From: Nannochloropsis salina CCMP1776
Lineage: Eukaryota; Sar; Eustigmatophyceae; Eustigmatales; Monodopsidaceae
Direction: 5' to 3'
Assembly: GCA_004565275.1 (NCBI GenBank)
Contig: SDOX01000008.1
Coordinates: 713,327 to 777,326, forward strand
Length of the DNA stretch: 64,000 nt
The notes under the pieces are model-generated. The model did no database searches. It was not told the origin of the DNA and saw only the letters and a program-made list of their open reading frames with translations. Of the stretch, positions 54,931-64,000 are shown in pieces. Every line of letters begins with the position of its first letter. Within the stretch, counting starts at the first letter, position 1. A program made the translations under genes and the position numbers.

Positions 54931-56853
54931 ATGGTGTCAAATTTCAGGCTCATCCTTTCTTTGGCTTTCAACATTCACAAGGAGTCAAGCATGTCTCCCC
55001 GCGCGGAAGGCAAGGCAGAATTTCTTCTTATCCGGAAGACCCTCATCCCCCCAGCCACTCCTGCCCCCCCTGGACCTGCCCCACGCGTCCCGCTGGCGGG
55101 TTGCGATGCGATCTACGACCATTTTCAAGTCAAGGCGGCCTTCTTTTTCAATGAGCCTTTGAACCCCACATTGTTGAAAGTCAGCTTGGCCAAGGCATTG
55201 GATGCCTACCCCCTTCTCGCGGGCCGTGCCCGCCAGGGGAGCAACAGGGACGCGTGGATCGATTGTTGCGGCTCAGGAGTGCAAGTCATAGAGCAAATTG
55301 CGCGGGTGACAGGCAGGGGAGGGTTGCACCATGGAGACACCCTAGCATTCATGCCCCGGCTTGCGCGGGGAGGGTTCAAGACCGCTGTGAACAATGCCGC
55401 CTCTCCCATCCTCACCGTCACTCTAACCGAGGTCACGTACGGAGAATCTTTCTCGTGCGGTCCACGACTCTTGTCGGCATGCTCGTGTCGATGCAATGGG
55501 GAGGACGAATGGGAGCAGGAAGCGGCGGGAACGGAGGGGGCCGGGGGTGGGGACGTGGAACGCCCTCCACCATCCCCCTCGGGAACCCCAGGCGGGGCCG
55601 ACGGTGAGAACTCACTCCACCCCACCTCCCACGGCTCCAGCACTACACCTGTCCCCGCGTCGACCCCTGCGGCTCCCAACCCCGGGCCCGTCATCCAGTA
55701 CGCTTTGGGCTTGTCCTGCTCCCACTCGGTCGGGGACGGGAGCACCATCGCCCATTTCCTCAGTACCTGGTCGCGAGCCAGTACCCATCTCCCCATCCAG
55801 CCCGCGTTGAATGCCCGGGACCTTCTCTTAAATTCCGGCCCCTGGGGGGAAGCACGTCTGCCGCCGCCCGCGAAATTCCGCGAAGTCTCGACATGGACCA
55901 AAGCCCGTATCTTGTGGCGTTTTGCCTGGCAGCAGGGCGGGTGCGAGACGGTCATCCTGCGATTCGACAAGTCGGAGGTAGAGGAAATCAAGAGGCAGGC
56001 GATGAAACGCTTGCATGGGACGGAGCAATGGGTGTCTACCTCGAACGCGTTGGCGGCACATCTGTGGCCCATCGTCTCGGCGCTCTGGTCGCGGCAGGGG
56101 GAAAGCGAGGGAGGGCGGGAGCCGGGTGGGCTGGTCCCGATGAGCATCGTGGTGAATTCCCGGAAGCACCTAAAGGTACCCGGACATTATTGTGGAAACG
56201 TGGTGTCAATCCAGGACGTGCCTCCCTGCGAGGCCACCGAGGACTTGACCTCCCGGTCGTTGAAGATCCGTTACGCCTCGGCGTGCTCGGAAGAAGAAGC
56301 ATGGCAAGACCACCACTACATGCAATGGATGCACAGCCGGGGTCGGGCAGGGAAAATCCTGTACACGCGGATGAAAGACATGATCGAGGGGAAGCCGGGT
56401 ATCCTTTGGGACGACATTTCTTCTTTTCAATCGGGTGCCATGGCCCACTTGAAGTTTGGCAAGGCGGTGCCTATGGGCGCGGATTTGCTGGTTCTTCCCA
56501 TTCCAGGAACCATGTTTGTGGTCGCCCCCCCCGCCGGGAGGGGACAAGGGGAAGGTGGAAAGGAAGTGCGCGTGGCGTTAACAGCCAAAATGGCGCGAAA
56601 ATTGAGAAGCAGCGAGTGGCAAGGGAAGGTGCATCGGTATCGACCATGGCCGATGGCACATGCGTCGTCGGCAATGGAAGCCAAAGGGGGAGGCGGGGAG
56701 GGGGAAGAGGCACAATTGGAACTGGAAGGAGGAGGGGAGGAGACAAAATTTGAGGAGAAGGGGGAGGTACTGGACGGGGAGAAGAAAGAAGAGGAAGGGA
56801 GGGAAGGGGATACGGCAGGTCAGGAAGAGAGGGTAGCCAACGAGGTGTCTTAA
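54931..56853 (+). CDS. BAHD-family acyltransferase
   Basis: Acyl-CoA-dependent O- or N-acyltransferase. Single exon, 640 residues from ATG 54931; ATG 54991 (MSPRAEGK) is an alternative start. The catalytic HxxxD is intact in GLSCSHSVGDGS (His near residue 264). Other family marks are LAKALDAYPLLAGRAR near the N-terminus, STSNALAAHLWPIV, VNSRKHLKVPGHYCGNVV, and the segment LKFGKAVPMGADLLVLPIP, which occupies the place of the structural DFGWG motif but keeps only F-G. A Gly/Ser/Pro insert (about 205-250) precedes the active site, and the last 60 or so residues are Glu/Gly-rich and likely disordered. Substrate unknown; carotenoid esters such as vaucheriaxanthin ester are one idea in this lineage, purely inference. 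Confidence 0.82.
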   Translation: MVSNFRLILSLAFNIHKESSMSPRAEGKAEFLLIRKTLIPPATPAPPGPAPRVPLAGCDAIYDHFQVKAAFFFNEPLNPTLLKVSLAKALDAYPLLAGRARQGSNRDAWIDCCGSGVQVIEQIARVTGRGGLHHGDTLAFMPRLARGGFKTAVNNAASPILTVTLTEVTYGESFSCGPRLLSACSCRCNGEDEWEQEAAGTEGAGGGDVERPPPSPSGTPGGADGENSLHPTSHGSSTTPVPASTPAAPNPGPVIQYALGLSCSHSVGDGSTIAHFLSTWSRASTHLPIQPALNARDLLLNSGPWGEARLPPPAKFREVSTWTKARILWRFAWQQGGCETVILRFDKSEVEEIKRQAMKRLHGTEQWVSTSNALAAHLWPIVSALWSRQGESEGGREPGGLVPMSIVVNSRKHLKVPGHYCGNVVSIQDVPPCEATEDLTSRSLKIRYASACSEEEAWQDHHYMQWMHSRGRAGKILYTRMKDMIEGKPGILWDDISSFQSGAMAHLKFGKAVPMGADLLVLPIPGTMFVVAPPAGRGQGEGGKEVRVALTAKMARKLRSSEWQGKVHRYRPWPMAHASSAMEAKGGGGEGEEAQLELEGGGEETKFEEKGEVLDGEKKEEEGREGDTAGQEERVANEVS

Positions 56854-57217
56854 CGGGGACGAACCGAAGTGCTTTCAAAATGAGAGGACTCATGCTCAAC
56901 AAAAAGAGTACATGTGCGCCGCGATGTGGTCTGGTTTTGTTCGATTTTCTATCATTTGCAAAAGTCCGCCACTCGCCGGCGGCTTCATCCCGTTCGATTA
57001 CAGGGTCATATTCAGCTTTGTCGCCCGCTCCCAGTTCGTGGTATGCAGAGTGTGAGCGATCTGTACAAGGTATCAAGCCGCCTTCACTGACGGTTTTCCC
57101 GCGCACCCTCGCCTATCTTTTAATCAAACAATTCCCGATCATCCCCAGACTTGTCTAGGAACCATATCTCTCTCCTAAGCCTTCACTACTAATCCCCATC
57201 CCTCCTCTGCGCAGGTC
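56854..57217. other. convergent 3' flanks
   Basis: Contains the 3' ends of the BAHD and Mut-7-like genes. No gene seen. Confidence 0.5.
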
Positions 57218-60200
57218 TCATGCCTCGCACTGCTCCTCTACCTCCTCCACTTCCTCCTCCTCCTCCTCTTCCTCCTCCCCTTCCTCCTCCTCCTCCTCCT
57301 CTTCTTCCCCTCGTTCCCCCATCCTGTCGAATGCCTCGGGTCCTCTCAGTCTCTCCGTCCTACCCGTCATCTCCGCTATCATTCTCCCAAACTTGCTCGA
57401 AGCTTTGTTCCACATCTCTCCTTTCCAATAGATTTTCTCACACTCCTCGTTCACGCAGGTCCAGAAGGTGTCCACATTCCTCTTCACCCGCTCGGGGATG
57501 TCCTGCCGCGCCTCAATTTCCTCCTTGCTCAATGCCACGTACCCCTTCGCATTGCACCCCGAGCACCGGCTCATCAGCTCCTCCACGTCCAACTGAATTT
57601 CAAAACTTTCAACCACCTGCTCCAACTGCTGCCGGGTATCGTTTCCCTGCACCAGATAGGTGTACACACCTAGCAAGGCATTGTGTCGGCTTTCGACCAA
57701 GCGCCGATCCCTCGTCAGGACCACGCGCTTGGACTGATGTGCCCTCAACAGGATTGGGGGGGGTGTACCGGGAGGGGCGGGACGAATGCTGGTGCTCGTG
57801 TGGGTAGCAGCCTTGTGAGACAGAATGGAGGGGAGGTGAAAATCGTGAAATTCCACGTCCACACCAAGCACCCGCAGCCATTTTGACAGGCGGCCCAACA
57901 TGGAGTCGACAAGGAAAGTGAGCGCCTCCCTTGTCTCCTTGTCCCCTGGTGCGAGGCGTGGGCCTTTCTCTTTCCCTTCTGTCGATCCGGTCAAGGCACC
58001 GCAGACGGCCGACGGGAGGCCGGACAAGGGGTTTAAAGGGGCGAAGGGGGAGGAAGCACTGCCAGTGGAGGAGGATGAACATACCGGCGCGACCACTGCA
58101 TTTGCCCCCCCCAGGCCAAGCAATTCCTCTGGCCGGCAAATAAATACCTTGTTGGGAGCCCCCGCCCCACAGAGAAGACGGGGCATGGCGTGAGGTGACG
58201 CCGGTGACAGGGTGTCAACAGGGGCAAGGGTAAAAGAGGGAGGAGGGTGCGGACACAGGCTCTGATCCAGCACCAGGCGGGCGGGCGTCCGGTGCCCAAC
58301 GGGGGGAATAGAGCCGGGAGGGAAAGCGAGTACAGAGAGGCATTCGTCGGCCGTGGCCAGGCGTAAGGCCGCCCGGGGCAAGCCCAACCATGCCGCCAAA
58401 CGGGAGAAGTTGACTTTGGCGGTGGCGGGTGCGACCACAAGGAGGGGGGTGGACGTAACCTCTTGGGGCCGCTGTCCGCCCGTGGCTCCATCTCCCCTCT
58501 CCCCCCCCACCACTCCATCCTCCTCCATTTCTTTTGCAGGGTCCGTCCGGCGTGAGGCTTTAGTCTGAGATGTAGACACTGAAAGGTTGCCGGTCACCAT
58601 CAAGGCGACGCTTTTCGTCCTCAAGGCTTGCGGAAAGTCAGCCGGCAGGATACCCGGATCGGAGGTGTCCTCGTCGAAGAAAGCGATGGGAGGGAAGGTG
58701 GGGGTGGAGGCCATGTGTGGCACATGGCCGCTGCTGTAAGCCTCCAACACGTAGGTTTCTATCGGACTGTCGCTGCCATGACTAGTTCGATGGCTTGAGT
58801 CACCATGCCCTCCGTCCATACCATCCTCAGCAGCCCCCCCGCCACTTACGGGACCCCCCACAGCCTTCACTACACAAGTTCCTGCGCCTTGTCCCTCCCC
58901 TTCGCTTTCCCTCTCCCCCTCCTTTTCCTCCCGCATCCACCTTTTCTTCCTGCCGTGGAAAGTGCGTCTGCGCCCTACCCACTCCCTTCGCGCCTGCTCG
59001 GAACCCCGGCGACAAAACTCATCGAAAATTGCTGTCAACACCCACGCGTCCATCGCCGCATACTTCACTTGCGACGCACTCAGCGGCCGTGCATCCCAAT
59101 CGGAGACTTGCTCCGCCTTGTTCAAATCTTTCCCCAGCCATTGCCTACACACCGCCGAGAGCCCTTTGGCTTGACCCTCCCCAACGCCACGACCCCCTGC
59201 CCTTGACCCTGGCCGAGTAGAAACGACGCCGGCGCTCCCCGTTCGCAAATCGCCCACATCCAAGGCACCCACCAGGGTCTGGAACGCCTTGACCTGGGGC
59301 CAGGAACGACGCAAAACGTCCAAGTCCCCGCCTAGGCCGAAGCCCAGCTTCAGGACACACGCATTTTCAAACAGAGGTCCCAGGCAGGCATCCAGTCCCG
59401 CCCTTAGCGTCGATCCTCCCCTGGACCCATCCGCGTGGGACTCGGCGGGCGCCCGTGGGCTTCTTCCCGCCAGGCTCCACAGGTCGAAAATGAAGGCCTG
59501 ATCGCGGGTGGCCAACTGCAAGATACTCGCTCGCTCGTCCTGCTTCTCCGAACGCTTCGACCGGCCCATACCAAGGCCCCGGCTTCCTCCAAGGACAAAG
59601 TCCACGTCACGGCTGGCTACCCCCGGCGTGGTTGTGGACGTCCTTGCCTGCCTTTCCTCCGTTTGTGCCGCCACCGCAGCTCCCACCCTTTCTCCTGCGT
59701 CGACTGCCCCTCCCTCCTGTTCCTCCACCCCCTCCCCCTCCCCCTCACTGCCATGGTGCGGCCTTTCCTCGCTTCTATCCGCCTCCGCCTCCTCCTGTCT
59801 TGGCGCTTCCTCCCTCTCATCTCCATACCGCCCGTAGAGTGCCGGACGCCACTCTACATCCATCCCTACTACTTCCGGGTACCCTTCTCGCCAGGCAGCT
59901 TCCGCCCCCATACGCACGCCGGACAGGGTCGAGGTCGCGAACTGCAAGCTCTCTAGGTCGTGGACCACATAGATCCTGTCCACGTTCATTTGTGCCCTCT
60001 CCGACCGCGCCTCCCGACCAGTCTCCCACCTTTTTCCATCCGCTCCCTTTTCGTCTTTCCTCCTTCCCGCGGGCATCCCTGCCTCCCTCCGGCCCTGGAC
60101 CGCCCCAGGGAAATTTAAGTACCTCTCCTGCTCCACCGCCGCTTCCTCCGCCAAGGCAGAGGGCGACGGCGCTGGGATCTCCCCCTCGAGGTCGTACAAC

Positions 60201-62191
60201 TGTCGGAGCCTGGCCGCATGGGCCAGGTGCCCGGGTTGCAGCAGCAAAGCCTTGACCAGGGTCGCGCCCAACCGACGTACCAGCGGATCGGCTTCCGCCT
60301 CCCCTGCCCCCTCCTCCCCATTTGTTCCCTCCCTTCGATCGACCCCGGCTGAGTCCTTACTCCTTTCCAGCACCGCTTCTCTACAGGATCCATCTCCGCC
60401 TTCTCCATCCCTCCTTTCCGTCTTCGTTCTCATTTTAACTCCGCTGGTACCCCTCCTCTGCTCCCTCCCTCCACACCTTTGTCCCTCCCTCCATTTCCTT
60501 GCCGTCCGCTGCCGGAGTTGATCCAGCATCAAGACAGCAAATTGCCATTTCCCCCGCGTGACCAATTGCTTGATCCTCTCCTCTCTGTACACTCGTTCGA
60601 TCACGGGATAGGTATCCAACACATTCATGTCCAGGGCGGCCAGATAGGCAAAGCGATAGAGGCCTCTGGCCATGACTACTTGCAGCAACGCCTCTGTCAT
60701 ACCCATGGATTGCAAGGCTACCGCTCCATGTTGCGCTTGGTAGCGTTTCAAAATGTCCAACGCCACGTCCGGCGGAGTCGACAAGAGCACCAGGCGGAAG
60801 AAGTGTGCGTGGAGAGATAGCGGGCCCCGCAGGTAGGCACCCAGGGCCCCGCCTGCCTTGGCTTCGGCCACCCCCCCGAGCCCATTCAAGAGGCGTTGCA
60901 CGTATAACTGGCTGACCGGGTCGCGGAGGATGGGCAAAAAGGGTAAGGCAGGACTGAGGACGTCCAGAAAAGTGACGATGCACTTGGCTTTGACCGCACG
61001 CGTGTGGCCTCGGAAAATGTCCGACAAGGATCGGTTCAAGCATGCGGCAATGACCTGGCAGTCCTCGTGGCCTGGCAGCGGCGTGATCTCCTGAGGGTTA
61101 GAGTCGGGCAGTTCAGAGGCAGCAAACAGCGCGTTTAGGCAGCCGGAGGCCCTCACAGCATTGAGCCAGAGGGAGAGGAACATCGGTGTCAGGCCCCTCT
61201 CCACCAGGCAGATCAACCCCAGCACACTCACGCGACTCGCCAACGCGGCGTCCAGATCCTGCGCGAGGGTATGGGCCAAGACGTGGGTGAGTGCCGAAAC
61301 CATTGTGGCGTCACTCCCGCTCTGTCGGGAAGCAGTCAGCTTTTTGTCTTTCTTCTTGTTCTTGGACTTCTTTTTCTTCTTCTCCTCCTCGTGCGCTTTC
61401 GGCGGCTGCTGCTTGTCCGTCGCGATGGTACCAAGCGCGTCCCAAATGGCACGGTCGACACTCTCTTTCAGCAGCCAGCCCGCCTCTTCATTCCTGTGGC
61501 TGCGCGTCCGTCTACACTGGCTCGCTTTTACCCCGTAGGTGAACAATCGCTCGAGACGAAAAGTCAGGTCCCACTTTTCCCCTTGAGTGACGCTTTGTGA
61601 TCCTAAGACCCGCGCCTTTGGCACCAGGGCATTTAGTATCAGATGTTTGCATTTTTCCAGCTGAAGTTCGGGCGTACTAGCCAAGAACGCTGAAGATTGC
61701 AGAATTCTTGCCTCGGAAGGCTCTGAGGCACCAGTTATTTGGGTGGACGGATGAATGGCAGGAAGCTGATCGTCGTCAATACAATCGCCCTCGCCACTGC
61801 CATCTCTCAAGACTTCCACGGCGTTGTCACGAGGGATCCAGGGGTGCGTGGCATGCACCTGGTTGTCTGCTTTGTCGCAATCCGCCTCCTTCCATCCAGT
61901 TGCGCCTTTCACACAACTGTGCTCGAAATCATAAGTCTCTGCCGCCGACAACGCTGGAGTTGCATGTGAGCCTGCGGCCTTATCCTCTCTTTCATCTCCT
62001 GTGGTTTTAGGTTCTTCCTTTTTATATATCCTGCGCCGTCTTCTACGTGTGCGCAACCCCTCACTGTTATCACTTTGCTCCGATACCGCCAAATGAAAGC
62101 ACTGGTCTTTGTCTGTGGTGTATACTCCAACCTTGTCAACATCTACTCCAGCGCCTTGATGGTCATGCCAGACAACTTCCTCTGCTGCCAT
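57218..62191 (-). CDS. Mut-7/EXD3-like 3'-5' exonuclease with YbaK and Mut7-C domains
   Basis: Predicted RNA-processing exonuclease. Single exon, 1657 residues from ATG 62191; residue numbers here count from an upstream non-ATG codon at 62251. A basic, helical N-terminal part (about 300-700) resembles animal Mut-7/EXD3. The DEDDy nuclease spans about 790-1080: GMDVEW (D798, E800), RASILQLAT, LGFGLGGDLD (D976), YAAMDAW (Y1064, D1068); a charged insert of about 85 residues sits after the first motif. A YbaK/ProX-like fold follows (about 1270-1385: KVNFSRLAAWLGLPRAALRL, FPPGSIPPVGH, LVLDQSL, LLCGAGAPNKVFI). Then a Mut7-C PIN-like domain (LVDSMLGRLSKWLRVLGVD, VVLTRDRRL) with zinc cysteines C1563/C1566 and C1599/C1604. 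The tail is polyglutamate. The embedded YbaK domain is uncommon. Confidence 0.84.
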   Translation of the reverse strand: MAAEEVVWHDHQGAGVDVDKVGVYTTDKDQCFHLAVSEQSDNSEGLRTRRRRRRIYKKEEPKTTGDEREDKAAGSHATPALSAAETYDFEHSCVKGATGWKEADCDKADNQVHATHPWIPRDNAVEVLRDGSGEGDCIDDDQLPAIHPSTQITGASEPSEARILQSSAFLASTPELQLEKCKHLILNALVPKARVLGSQSVTQGEKWDLTFRLERLFTYGVKASQCRRTRSHRNEEAGWLLKESVDRAIWDALGTIATDKQQPPKAHEEEKKKKKSKNKKKDKKLTASRQSGSDATMVSALTHVLAHTLAQDLDAALASRVSVLGLICLVERGLTPMFLSLWLNAVRASGCLNALFAASELPDSNPQEITPLPGHEDCQVIAACLNRSLSDIFRGHTRAVKAKCIVTFLDVLSPALPFLPILRDPVSQLYVQRLLNGLGGVAEAKAGGALGAYLRGPLSLHAHFFRLVLLSTPPDVALDILKRYQAQHGAVALQSMGMTEALLQVVMARGLYRFAYLAALDMNVLDTYPVIERVYREERIKQLVTRGKWQFAVLMLDQLRQRTARKWREGQRCGGREQRRGTSGVKMRTKTERRDGEGGDGSCREAVLERSKDSAGVDRREGTNGEEGAGEAEADPLVRRLGATLVKALLLQPGHLAHAARLRQLYDLEGEIPAPSPSALAEEAAVEQERYLNFPGAVQGRREAGMPAGRRKDEKGADGKRWETGREARSERAQMNVDRIYVVHDLESLQFATSTLSGVRMGAEAAWREGYPEVVGMDVEWRPALYGRYGDEREEAPRQEEAEADRSEERPHHGSEGEGEGVEEQEGGAVDAGERVGAAVAAQTEERQARTSTTTPGVASRDVDFVLGGSRGLGMGRSKRSEKQDERASILQLATRDQAFIFDLWSLAGRSPRAPAESHADGSRGGSTLRAGLDACLGPLFENACVLKLGFGLGGDLDVLRRSWPQVKAFQTLVGALDVGDLRTGSAGVVSTRPGSRAGGRGVGEGQAKGLSAVCRQWLGKDLNKAEQVSDWDARPLSASQVKYAAMDAWVLTAIFDEFCRRGSEQARREWVGRRRTFHGRKKRWMREEKEGERESEGEGQGAGTCVVKAVGGPVSGGGAAEDGMDGGHGDSSHRTSHGSDSPIETYVLEAYSSGHVPHMASTPTFPPIAFFDEDTSDPGILPADFPQALRTKSVALMVTGNLSVSTSQTKASRRTDPAKEMEEDGVVGGERGDGATGGQRPQEVTSTPLLVVAPATAKVNFSRLAAWLGLPRAALRLATADECLSVLAFPPGSIPPVGHRTPARLVLDQSLCPHPPPSFTLAPVDTLSPASPHAMPRLLCGAGAPNKVFICRPEELLGLGGANAVVAPVCSSSSTGSASSPFAPLNPLSGLPSAVCGALTGSTEGKEKGPRLAPGDKETREALTFLVDSMLGRLSKWLRVLGVDVEFHDFHLPSILSHKAATHTSTSIRPAPPGTPPPILLRAHQSKRVVLTRDRRLVESRHNALLGVYTYLVQGNDTRQQLEQVVESFEIQLDVEELMSRCSGCNAKGYVALSKEEIEARQDIPERVKRNVDTFWTCVNEECEKIYWKGEMWNKASSKFGRMIAEMTGRTERLRGPEAFDRMGERGEEEEEEEEEGEEEEEEEEEVEEVEEQCEA

Positions 62192-63349
62192 GTCGAATGA
62201 CTGCTGCTCTAAAAGTGAAAAACAAATGGAAGTTGTTGGACAGGCATACAAGTCAAAACGTGCTGACTTGAAGTTGGATAAACATCATTCAGCGCCTAAG
62301 AACAACGTCTACCTGTTCTTAGATGCCTGCTTCTATTTTTTTGTGATTGCAACTTAAAAACACATCGTTCATGATGTCAAGACCTGTATTTCTTGCGGGT
62401 TTCACTCGTTTCGTGGTATGAACCATCAGGTTAATATATTCTGAACCATCCCCATCAGCCGGCGAAGGGGGTACGTGGCGTTTGCAGTGTGCAACACGGT
62501 GACTAGTCATGTGTTGATTGTATTTAGTTCATGATGTCATCATAAAGCTTGTATATGTTTTTTAATATGATGCTTTAATACCTGGAAACGATGAGATTTG
62601 AATCGTGGCAATTGGAGCTGTTCTCGCACTATGCAATTTGTCCGCTGTGACGCAAGTATGGCAATTTGCGGGCTCGAAGGACAGACACGTACAGAATCAT
62701 GCAGCAAAATTTTGAATAAGTCGACAAGCGGTATGAGTCTGTTTTAAGGCTCATTGGTCGAGGACCTCGCTGTCTTGAACGGGAGTACCTGATGCATAAA
62801 TGTCAGCCAAATGAATGCGGTATAACCTTTTTTTTAAGGCTTCTCTAAATGCAATTTTCTTCCTTAAAACTTTACTTCTTTTAAATTAGGCTCCACGGAG
62901 TGGTATGCGATATAAAGAAGCTTTCAGATGTAGATGGACAGGTACGCCGATCGTCACACCATCACAGACATGGTACGTGACTCGAACAGCTCCAGAGGAA
63001 ATCGTCGGAAGAATTCCCCACATACGAGGTACACTGACAACAAGACACGGCGATATAAGCCTATAATATCACTAAATTTTCACATACACATGACATGATC
63101 TGGACAGATCAAGGGACAAGGGGAACGCGACCAAAAGGTCTCCCCCCTTCTCCAAGCAGGTACGCTTTTATTCGTACACAATGACCTTATTCGGCATTGA
63201 CCACGGCATAAACACAGAACATAATTGGGACAAATCATGGACTTATCCTACGGTGCATAATTATTAGCTGACAATTAAGCTTCCCCCTAAGAGAATAAGG
63301 GGATACACACGTGTAGGCATATTGGCGCTACGAAGGCCCTGCCTTGAGG
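62192..63349. other. intergenic, 1.16 kb, no gene seen
   Basis: AT-rich region upstream of the Mut-7-like gene and downstream of the gene at the window edge (both minus). Short frames only; no RNA gene recognised. Confidence 0.55.
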
Positions 63350-64000
63350 CTACTGCCGAGACACAATCGACTGTCGCACACAAGTGGCTTTGCGGGCATC
63401 GATCACGTACTCTGTGAAGTCCGACACGGGGACGGGGTTGATGCCCACGCGCGTGCACGACAGACCAGCCGTTTCGAGGGACGTGACGGCGATGGAAAGG
63501 ATCTTGCTGCCGGTATTGGCTGGAAACCTCTGACCAGGGAGGAGGGTATACTCGACCCGACCCACAAGGGAGATGGTGATATTGCGGACTTTTCCTTTCT
63601 TGTCCGTGATGGGATAGAATTGCGTGGACTGGTAAATAGCTGAGGCTGTGCCGGGCACCCCGCTACCAACAACCTCATCGAAGATCTCGACATTGTACCT
63701 GTTTTTCCACACAAAATTGTTATTGCACGTATGCAGAATATGGTGATACGCAACATTCATCCGAAAGACTTCGTTTCTTATCTAGTCAATGAAAGAAAGT
63801 TAACTTACAGTGCTCTTCCAATAGGCAAACTGTTATCGTCAGGGCTGGAATACATGGGTTTATTGAACAAGAACGTAGTGAAGTCCGTTCCGTTGTATGT
63901 AAACTCACGAGGGCCATCCAATACCTTGTAATGGACGAAGGCACTGAATGCCATACCCTTAAGCGGGTTACCGAGGGTGGGAGGTCGGATCTGTTTGAGT
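63350..64000 (-). CDS. hypothetical protein (5' part outside window)
   Basis: I do not recognise this protein. Two exons are visible: 63809-64000 (continuing beyond the edge) and 63350-63698, joined by a GT-AG intron in phase 2. The joined frame reads through LKQIRPPTLGNPLKGMAFSA, FTTFLFNKPMYSSPDD and IGRALYNVEIFDEVVGSG, then TQFYPITDKKGKVRNITISL, and ends CVRQSIVSRQ. It looks beta-rich with alternating hydrophobics and two spaced cysteines in the tail, compatible with a soluble or secreted protein. No known motif. Confidence 0.55.

Noticed and set aside
1-64000. Mobile elements (LTR, LINE, DNA transposon) or integrated virus
   Set aside because: No reverse transcriptase, integrase, transposase or capsid motifs and no long terminal repeats were seen on either strand.

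Overview
The window is nuclear DNA from a photosynthetic stramenopile alga, most likely a eustigmatophyte such as Nannochloropsis (genus is inference). The evidence is compact genes with short GT-AG introns, a light-harvesting protein of the violaxanthin/fucoxanthin-chlorophyll type, N-termini with a signal peptide followed by an ASAFAP-like Ala/Phe cleavage motif (secondary-plastid targeting), and a full set of eukaryotic proteins: GCN2 kinase, ArfGAP, DNA ligase I, GOST-type seven-helix protein and SET/MYND proteins. I find no CRISPR, IS, prophage or operon structure. About 23 protein genes fill the 64 kb, mostly in alternating convergent and divergent pairs. A 100-base N gap lies at 2008-2107.

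Layout. 1-3574 (-): GCN2-type eIF2alpha kinase, cut at the window edge. 4580-6478 (-): kynurenine-3-monooxygenase-like flavoenzyme. 6716-7806 (+): unknown plastid protein. 8242-9490 (+): cis-prenyltransferase. 9681-14777 (-): a 1698-residue, essentially intronless adenylation/carrier/multi-membrane/three-beta-helix synthetase with the architecture of epsilon-poly-lysine synthetases. 15323-17026 (+): C2-domain protein with a perilipin/REF-like tail. 17553-20949 (-): UBA-thioredoxin-PUB-UBX protein with a giant acidic tail. 21529-24338 (+): BAR-PH-ArfGAP-ankyrin. 25663-27051 (+): light-harvesting protein. 27741-28541 (-): plastid ribulose-phosphate 3-epimerase. 29161-33455 (-): DNA ligase I. 33823-35136 (+): HSD10-type dehydrogenase. 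35574-36536 (+): methyltransferase. 36890-38220 (-): TMEM184/OST-alpha protein. 39499-40884 (+): unknown. 41992-44100 (+): SET-MYND protein. 45651-48186 (+): HCF173-like Rossmann/CIA30 protein. 48537-50858 (-): SMYD-like protein. 51242-53353 (+): GPR107-like GOST protein. 53628-54338 (-): uracil phosphoribosyltransferase. 54931-56853 (+): BAHD acyltransferase. 57218-62191 (-): Mut-7/EXD3-like nuclease with an embedded YbaK domain. 63350-64000 (-): unknown, cut at the edge.

The genes do not form one pathway. Several serve the plastid: light harvesting, the Calvin/pentose phosphate cycle, a probable psbA translation factor, and possibly polyprenol synthesis. The most unusual locus is the poly-lysine-synthetase-like enzyme, whose adenylation pocket as I read it (D-A-E-S-I-G-T-V-I-K) fits a basic amino acid, probably lysine. 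The UBA-thioredoxin-PUB-UBX protein is the second most unusual: its domains predict a p97/CDC48 partner in the ER or in the periplastid compartment. Exon boundaries were placed by eye from splice consensus, phase and family alignment; none has been tested against transcripts.
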